This document shows, piece by piece, positions 12,701 to 22,500 of a DNA stretch of 64,000 bases. This stretch comes from Ahaetulla prasina (Eukaryota; Chordata; Lepidosauria; Squamata; Colubridae), in the NCBI RefSeq assembly GCF_028640845.1, contig NC_080548.1:20351821-20415820 (forward strand), given 5' to 3'. Each line of letters starts with the position of its first letter. Positions within the stretch are counted from its first letter, which is position 1. The position numbers and the translations under genes were made by a program. The notes under the pieces were generated by a model. It saw only the letters and a list, made by a program, of their open reading frames with translations. It did not search any database and was not told where the DNA came from.

Positions 12701-15700
12701 ACATAACAAAAAGCTTCTGATTTGGAGGATTAACTTCCAGAAACTAGCCAATCACTTTTAGAGGGGCATGATCTAGACCAGGGGTCTCCAACCTTGGCAA
12801 TTTTAAGACTTGTGGACTTCAACTCCCAGAATACCTCAGCCAGCTTTGCTCGCTGAGGAGCTCTGGGAGTTGAAGTCCACAAGTCTTAAAGTTGCCAAGG
12901 TTGGAGACCCCTGGTCTAGAAAGGAAATGGAACATCCCCAAGATCTCCAGAATGTTCTGTTCTCAATTCTGAGAGACTTTTCACATCCTTATTCATGTAT
13001 GTTTGCTTTATGGTAAATAGAGGTTTGGTCACTGGTTGGATCGACTTTGGCAGCAATTTTAAAAGAACCGCCACGATCTATTTTCAAAATGTCATATATC
13101 TCTACCAGCCCCAAAGGATTTGCTTCCAAAACAGGAAGTTGGAGGTGATTTTTTTTAATTCTTCATTTACCCTATGATACCCTCTTGATAAAACTGGAAT
13201 AGAATAGGAATAGAAATAGAAATGAATAGGAATAGGAATAAATAGGAATAGGAATAGGAATAGAATAGAATAGAATAGAATTTTTTATTGGCCAATTGTG
13301 ATTGGACACACAAGGAATTTGTCTTTGGTGCATATGCTCTCAGTGTACGTAAAAAGAAAAGATATGTTCATCAAGAATTCTAAGGTACAACACTTAAAAA
13401 GACAAGATATATTCGTCAAGAATCATAAGGTACAACACTTAATGATAGTCATAGGGTACAAATAAGCAATCAGGAAACAATATCAATATAAATCATAAGG
13501 ATACAAGCAACATAGTTACAGTCATGCAGTCATAAGTAGAAGGAGATGGGAACAATGAGAAGGTTAATAGTAATAATAACACAGACCTAGTGAATAGTTT
13601 GACAGTGTTGAGGGAATTATTTGTTTAGTATTTTGGGAAAAAACTGTTCTTGTGTTTAGTTGTTCTGGTGTGCAGTGCCCTATAGCGTCGTTTTGAGGGT
13701 AGGAGTTGAAACAGTTTATGTCCAGGATGCGAGGGGTCTGTAGATATTTTCACAGCCCTCTTTTTGACTCGTGCAGTATACAGGTCCTCAATGGAAGGCA
13801 GGTTAAACTAGATTTAAAAGATGCTTTAAAATTTTTTAAATAAGCTTTAAAAAAATGGATCCAAAGAGTTTCTCCATTGGTAAGTGAATAATGGATTGTG
13901 AGTATGGAGGATGGGCAGGAGGGAGAGTGATACTGATTGCAGATAAACCTACTAAGCCTCATTTGTTTTGATTCTAGCATCCGTTCCTCGGACCATACTC
14001 AAGTGAACAAGATGATGCTCACAGAAGAAAGCCCAGCTATGCTAGGGGGTGGAAACACTAACCTTGAAGATGGGGTACACTGGGCTTATGACAATGAAGA
14101 GGATGGAGTGACTTACAACTACACCTTTTTCCATATCTGCCTCTTCCTGGCCTCCCTCTACATCATGATGACACTTACCAATTGGTATAGGTGTGTACAA
14201 CCGGCACTGCCCTTCTTCCCCTGCTCCAGTTCCATCTGTTTCAAGTCATGTTCATGTTTCATTCACTTGAGTTGTGTTTAAGGAATGGGGTGGCTACCTG
14301 AAGGCTGTTTGGAAAACGTCAACTGGCCCAGAACTTTATGCTCCTGAGATTTTAACCTTTCGAGCATTTATTAGCTAGTTTCAACCTTTGTGGACTTCTA
14401 ATGTGGATTTGGATGAGGCCCCAATGGTGGGTATCCATGTTTTACTTTCCTGTATGAACGTGTCTGTTTTTAAGGTAAAGACAGGCTGATGTCCTTGAGA
14501 TGGTGTTCCTTCCTTTTTCAAGTGCAAACTCTTTCAAGGCTGATATTTGGACATTTCCTATAAACAGTAGAATAACGTAGAACAGGGGTCCCCAATCTTC
14601 GCAACTTTAAGCCTGGTGGACTTCAACTCCCAGAATTGCCCAACCAACAAAGCTGGCTGGGGTATTCTGGGAGTTGAAGTCCTCCAGGCTTAAAGTTGCT
14701 GACGTAGAAGATGCAGAGTAGGTGGCATGGTGTATATCAGTGGTGGGTTGCTACCGGTTCGCACTGGATTAGGCGAACTGGTAGCAGCAGCGGTGGCGGC
14801 GGGCTCTGCCCACCTTCCCGGACGCTTCTGCACATGCGCAGAAGTGTCATGCACACGCGTGCGAACTGGTAGCAACGGGATTTGGAACCCGCCCCTGGTG
14901 TATATCCTCAGTCCTTGCCTTCCTGCATCTAGAACCTTCTAGAGGCAATTGTTTCTGGAGTCGGCCCTGACTGAAATGGTTCCTATTTACAATAAACAAA
15001 TCAATAAACAGAACCCAAATTGAATGGGATTTCTTAAGCTTAGGAAGAAGGGTGTATAGAAAAGAACGGTACCAAGAAGATAGGAATAGAATAGAATAGA
15101 ATAGAATAGAATAGAATAGAATAGAATAGAATAGAATAGAATAGATTTTTTTATTGGCCAAGTGTGATTGGACACATAAGGAATTTGTCTTGGTGCATAT
15201 GCTCTCAGTGTACATAAAAAGACAAGATACATTCATCAAGAATTCTAAGGTACAACACTTAATGATAGTCATAGAGTACAAATAAGCAATCAGGAAACAA
15301 TATCAATATAAATCATAAGGATACAAGCAACAAAGTTACAGTCATACAGTCATAAGTGGGAGAAGATGGGTGATGGGAACGATAAGAAGATTAATAGTAG
15401 TGCCAATTTAGTCAATAGTTTGACAGTGTTGAGGGAATTTTTTGTTTAGCAAAGTGATGGCCTTCGGGAAGAAACTGTTCTTGTGTCTAGTTGTTCTGGT
15501 GTGCAGTGCTCTATAGCGTCGTTTTGAGGGTAGGAGTTGAAACAGTTTATGTCCAGGATGTGAGGGGTCTGTAAATATTTTCACAGCCCTCTTTTTGACT
15601 CGCGAAAATCTGTTTGATTAAACCATAATCTGCCTTGATTGGGCTTCATGTGAGGTACAAACAACCCTCATAACATAATTGAGCGTGCTGGCTGAAGCAA

Positions 15701-16243
15701 CCTGCTATGGCTTACTCAATCACAGGGTTTGGGGTTTTTTTCTTAAGAAAAAAAAATTCTCAGCTTCTCAGGATGCTCTATGCTTCTTCAGGTTTCTAGT
15801 GTTCCTGCTTCACCCTCTTCCCGTTGCCTAGGAAACCAGCATGATTTGTCAGCTTGGCGCAAGTCAAGCTTTGGGAAGAAGAAAAAAAAAAATGCTTTCG
15901 CCTCAGATGAACTCGACGTTGGCTGGGGGAGCAGAAGCAGGTGCTGCTTACAAGCTGGCAAGCCGTGCCTAGAATGGAGCATTTGGGGTGAGGGACCGGG
16001 GGTGGGTGGAGGTGGGTGGGAGGGGAAGAGAATGCAGAGGAGGTGAGACCGTGGTTGCAAACGGCATTGCCTCATCCCGAAGACCACTATAGATTCGTTT
16101 GCACAGAATGTTATCGCCGAGTCCTTCGGTTATTTTTAGCGCATGACTTTCTGTCACGTCCCCCAGACCTGCAGACGGTGCCAAGTCGCGCTGCAGTGGG
16201 CTGGCACTGGCCATACATTGCCTCAGCAGGATTGACACGTGGA

Positions 16244-16282
<39 letters not shown>

Positions 16283-19200
16283 GAATGGAAGATGGTCCGG
16301 TCCGTGACACTGCTCTGACCAAAAATCCAGGCTGCCCTGCCAAATTCTTGGCTGCCGCTGCCCCTTTCCGAATGAAAACAAACCAGAGAAGGGTTTGCAT
16401 GCTAAATTGGGGTTGGGTTCTTGATCTTGTTTTTCCCTTGGATAGGAGGATGTACAAGGTCAGGCTGAGTGCGTAACTGCAAGAGCCAGGCTGAAAAAAA
16501 ACAAGGAAAAGGCCAGGAAAGGACCTATAATGCAGCAAATAAATTCTCTTCTTCTTCTCCCCCAGGCAGGCAGGCAGGCAGGCAGGCAGGCTGGCTTTGC
16601 TACCGCATTGATGGCACTGGGAGAATCCAGCCCTGCCCCACACATTAGTGATGTGTGTATGTGTGTCAACAAGGCCCTACAGTAGTATTGCTCGATCTTG
16701 GCAGCTTTTAAGATGTGGGGATGTCAACTCCAGAATTTCCCAGCCAGCATGAATTGTGAAATCCACACAATTTAAACCTGTCATGGTTGTGGAATAGTGC
16801 CCAACAGGTTGCCTGGAGGTCTTTCTGCTCCCCTCCCTCACCAGTGGATTGGAGTTTCTTTGGGAAGAAGGCAGGAAAAAGTCATCTGGGAGGCAGTTAC
16901 TCATTTACAAAGGCTTTGGCAGGTTTCCCACCTTGCCCTAAATTGCGGGCATGTTTAACTGAAGTTTATTGAATCAGTTACACTCGACCGGGTTTACGTG
17001 CCAGACCCTGGTTTGCAAGCCACGGTGGCTGAGTTTGCAGCAGAAGCTCGATCAGAACCAAACAAACCACAGTATGGTTTAGCCCGGTGCTTCCCAAGTC
17101 TAAATAAATTACCCAAACTGGGATAAAAATGGTTTTTCTTTAGGTAACAACACACGAACCCGTTACCCATCACAACATGGATGTTTAAAGTTTACTAAAA
17201 TAGACTTGAAATGTTCCCAAGACAAAAATTTGAATAATTTCATCCATTATTCATGGTAACTTGTTCAAATGACATAAAGATCATTCAGTGATAACTGTTT
17301 TTTATAATAGAGGTAGTCCTCAAGTTATGACCATTTGTTCAGTGACCATTCAAAGTTACGATGATGCTAAAGGAAGGGGCTTATAATCAGTTCTCGAGAT
17401 TTATTAAAACTTTCTGATAAGTGGTTTTGGGTAATGAAGGAAAAAGTTTGGATAACACTAGTTTAATAATAAGAGAAGCACAGTGTTAGAAGGGACCTTG
17501 TAGGTCATCTAGTCCAACCCCTGCTCAAGCAGGAGACCCCATACTATTTCTGATAAGTGGATGTGTAGCTTCTTGAAAGCGTCCAGTGATGAAGCACCAC
17601 AACTTTTGAAGGCAAGATGTTCCACTGATTGATTGTTCTCACTGTCAGAAAATTTCTCCTTATTTCTAGGTTGAATCTCTCCTTCAACCGTTTCCATCCA
17701 TTGTTCCGTGTCTGGCCTTCGGGTGCTTTGGAAAATAGGTTATCCCCCTCCTTTTCTGTGACAGCCCCTCAAATACTGCTATCATGTCGGCCCTGATCCT
17801 TCTCTTCACTAGACAAACCATGCCAAAATCCTGCAACTGTTCTTCATATGTTTTAGCTTCCAGGTTTCACATGGTGTGCTCTATCTAGTCTAGTCTTACT
17901 GATAGGGGTTTGCAAAAATGTCCCAAGGTTTTGACAGTAGACCTTTGCCCTTAAAACTATCAGGAGATTTTGTCCACATAAACGGGTGTTCTACAGTCTG
18001 AGCAACAGTTCTGCTCTTGCACTCATTTCTCCTCTTTGTTGGACTTTCACAAGGCCTTTGAGGACACAGGCTGTGTTCCATCGGTTGGAGTTGCCTGGAT
18101 GTTTGATTTGGAACCGTGAGTTTGGAGGCGTGTCGCAATTCCAGGCCTCATAGTTTCCCTTGAATGGTCTTTTCTTTCTCTTCTAACGGAGCTGGAAGCC
18201 AGCCTCGTTTGGAGTGACCTGCTCAGGGATTTTGGAATTATTTTTAGGATTAATAAATGCTGAATGTGTCGAGCATATCTGCATCTATCCTGACGGAGTG
18301 AAATGGGATGTACAGATAGTCCTGTGGGAAGAAAGTCTGATTTACTGACAATCCACACTTAGGAACCCTGAAGCTTCACAATGTTTTCATGAATTGTTAA
18401 AAAGAGCTTCACGCAGCTTCAGCAGCTCATAAAAACATTAGGTGGCTTCTGCATTTCATCAGCTTCAGGAAGGAATCCTCATTCACCCATTTTACTAATA
18501 GGCAACCCATTCATAAGCCTAGCCTAGCCTAGCCTAGCCTAGCCTAGCCTAGCCTAGCCTAGCCTAGCCTAGCCTAGCCTAGAATAGAATAGAATAGAAT
18601 AGAATAGAATAGAATAGAATTTTTTATTGGCCAAATGTGATTGGACACACAAGGAATTTGTCTTGGTGCATATGCTCTCAGTGTACATAAAAGAAAAGAT
18701 ATGTTCATCAAGAATCATAAGGTACAAGAATCATAAGGTACAACACCTATTGATAGTCACAGGGTACAAATAAGCAATCAGGAAACAATATCAATATAAA
18801 CTGTAAGCATACAAGCAACAAAGTTACAGTCATACAGTCATAAGTGGGAGGAGATGGGTGATAGGAACGATGAGAAGATTAATAGTAATACAGACTTAGT
18901 AACTAGTTTGACAGTGTTGAGGGAATTATTTGTTTAGCAGAGTAATGGGAAAAAACTGTTCTTGTGTCTAGTTGTTCTGGTGTGCAGTGCTCTGTAGTGT
19001 CTTTTTGAGAGTAGGAGTTAAAACAGTTTATGTCCAGGATGTGAGAGGTCTGTAAATATTTTCATAGCCCTCTTTTTGACTCATGCAGTATACAGGTCCT
19101 CAATGGAAGGCAGGTTGGTAGCCATTGTTTTTTCTGCAGATCCTCTGAAGTCTGTGTCTGTCTTGTTGGGTTGCAGAACCAAACCAGACAGTTATGGAGG

Positions 19201-19524
19201 TGCAGATGGCACACTCAACAATTCCTCTGCAGAACTGTATCAGCAGCATGAGTTCCGTTCAACTTCATGGTAAAAACAGCTAGGAGTAGAACTTGTTTTT
19301 AACCTTGGGAATGCCTGTGTTAAAATAGGGGTGTGGGGGTGAGCAGTGGGATGGAGGGAATTGTAAAATATCTCGTGGATTTGAATAGGGTTTTTTCCCC
19401 CTGTAAATTTATTTATTTTTATTTATTTATTTATTTAATTTTGTCATAACAATATATGTAGGTATCGTACAAAAAGATTATATAATATATAAACACATAT
19501 ATGAGTAAATATAAGGAGGTATAA

Positions 19525-19569
<45 letters not shown>

Positions 19570-22500
19570 AAGAAGAAAAGAAAAACAATAGGACAGGAAC
19601 GGTAGGCACGTTATGGTCCTCTTAGGAATGGGGTGAGGTCAATAGTAGAAAGTTTTTGGCTAAAGCTTTTAGGATTATGGGAAGAGACCCCAGAGTCAGG
19701 TAAAGTATTCCAAGCACTGATGATTCTGTTACAGAAGTCATATTTTCTGCAATCTAGATTAAAGCGATTGCCATTAAGTTTAAATCTATTGGTTGCTCTA
19801 GTATTATTGCAATTGAAGCTGAAGTAGTCTTTAACAGGAAGGACATTACAATAGATGATTCTGTGAGTTAAACTTAGGTCTTGTCGATTTCTCTTAGATA
19901 ACATTCAAGCTGACCTAAAATGATCTCTAAAAAACAACCCAACCCAAAACGGAATTAGAGTTGGCCTTAGTTGGGTTTGAGATGCAACTCCACCCGGTTA
20001 TATCTCAGGTCTGTTTTTGATGGCAGTTATGCAGTTGCTACTGTGAAGGCCTAGTTCAGTGGTAGTCAACCTGGTCCCTACCGTCCACTAGTGGGCGTTC
20101 CAGCTTTCAGGGTGGGCGATAGGAATTTTGTCCGATACTGAAGCACTTCCCTTTTTTTTTAATTTAATTGACTTTTTTAAAAAAATTCATAGCATTATTT
20201 AAAAACATTTTCATTAGATTTTCATAAAATTCCCCGTGACAATTTAAATTGCTGAAAATATACTATTTGTATCGCCCACGCATAAGTTTAGTTCATGTTG
20301 CGTACGTGAAACTAAATGGCGCTATAGTGCGACCGCAAACAAAAGAGTCTCGTCCCAGAATAGCTTGTGCATCTCCCCCCACACCACTCAGCTGTAACAG
20401 AGAAGCAGAGCTGGTAGCCGGTGCACCCCCCGCCCCCACAAACCCAATCCACAATGCGTGAGAAGCATGTGTAGATGATGATACACGGCGCATTACTGTG
20501 GAACCGGTGGGCGGTTAGAAAATTTTACTACTAACGGATACAAAAGTGGGCGGTAGGTATAAAAAGGTTGACTACCCCTGGCCTACTTTAATAAATCAGC
20601 AAATCGAAAAGAGCATCCTGCTGAATATACTTGGTAGTATAGCATTTGACGGAGATGAAATGGGATTAGAACTAGTGTGGTATTAGTCCAATGCAGTGTT
20701 TTATCAACCTTTAAGATATGTGGACTTCCAAACAGCTAAAGTTGTTAAGACCCAAAGGTGCTTTTTCAAGGGGCAACTGGACTTTCTTGGGTTTTTTTTT
20801 TTTTTCAAAGATTTCTCAACTAAGAAGCTTCTACGGAGAATCTCCATAGACATAAATCAGAGGTGAGATTCAGCTGGTTCTGTCGGCGAACCGGTAGTGG
20901 CGATTGCGGGAGGCTCGTAATGCCCTCCTATTTAGCCACATTTTCGAGCCCTTGTACATGCGAGGAAGGTTGTGCCCATGCGTGGAAGAGGCTGATATTT
21001 GCGAACCGGTAGGGAAGGTAAGTGAATCCCACCTCTGCATAAAGTCACTAAGGTTGAGGAACACTGGTCTACCGTGACTGTAAAATAGAATTTCAGTTGA
21101 TTAATTTTTGGTACAATTTTTTTTATATTTTTTTATAAACATAATAATAATAATAAAATTTATTGCGAACAGGTTGTCAGGTACATCCTTAAACATATTT
21201 CAAATTTCAGCCCCCCCATTGTATTCTATACAATATATTTTCTTCTCCTTCTTAAAATTGTTATTTGCACATATCTAATAAAAAATTCTATTCCATCCCA
21301 TTCTGAAATCAATGTTTAAATGAAGTCTCGTCCCCCTTTTTTTAATTCCCCAAAACATCATTAATAATACTTGTTGAATTTCACAAATCTAAACATATTT
21401 CTATATTGCTTTTAATCAGAGGTCAGACCATCTAAAATCCCTTTCTTAAAGCTGCCTTGCAATCACATAGACATTTCCATCTTTCTTAGGAGTAGTCCTG
21501 AAATCACAAAGACTATTCCTTCTTGTTATCTTCATCTGCCTCTAAATAACTCTAAAAAGTTTCCATATAATCAGTTCTCAATAAAAAATAACAAAATAAT
21601 AAAATATAAAAAACCTAAAATTAAAAGGGGTAATTACTTCTTTCTCCCAATAATTTCCCTCATTATATTCATTCAGTTGATTAATTTGTTGTACTGTATT
21701 TGGAATGGTGAAATTTCCGAAGTTTCTAAACTGGTGTTTCTCAAACTTGCCCACTCGATGCTGGCAGGAGAAATTCTGGAACTAGAAGTCCTCATGTCTT
21801 CAAGTTACCAAATGAGAAACACTATTCTAAATGGTACTCCGTATAATCGTGTTAGTGAAGGCATTAGAGAATGACGTAGAAGAAGGTCTGAGCTGAACGT
21901 GAAGGTTACAGCTGATGCATGTGTTGTCTCCATTACAAGTTTCCATTTCATTTGGTAGGCCTGAGAATCTGATTAGCAATAGTGCGTCAACTCTGTGTTG
22001 CAGTTGCTCTCCAGCTGTGTACAGATGCTGAAACAAATAGGTGTACAGGCTGGAACAAATCCGTGTACAGATACTGGAACAAATAAGTTTCTGTTTTCGT
22101 TGCACCGTAGAAGAACACAACAGATAATCTGACGTGAAGAATGTGGTTTTCTCTAGCACACTTGGTTGCAGGCAGCTGAAGATGGCTTCATTCGTGCTTG
22201 GTGCATGAAACTACACCTTTGAATATGCTTTGTCTGTGCATAGAGTCCTTTTCCTTAGGAACTTTGAAAATTCTTTGGTTGGCGTACCAGTGCACGGCTG
22301 TTCAGCTTCAGGGTGAGCTTGAACGTTTAGGAATGATGGTTTCTTAGAATGGATAGATGTGTCATTTTTCGGAGACAGGAGTGGCATGGTTTTAGGAGTG
22401 GCATCAGCTTTCCTAGAGTCAGACTTTCTCCCACTTCATAGGATGACTGTGATTAAACACCAGGAGAATCATGTAGGTCACCCTGAGGAATATCTATAAT

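Noticed and set aside
15969..16643. 224-codon minus-strand frame
   Set aside because: Contains translated (GT)n and (GGCA)n microsatellites and no recognisable domain.
19076..19273. Open frame in the last SERINC2 intron with a pseudo-acceptor before AACCAAACCAGACAG
   Set aside because: It is the reverse of the Snake1-type CR1 3' region (same words occur at 51725-51800), and including it would break the exon phases.
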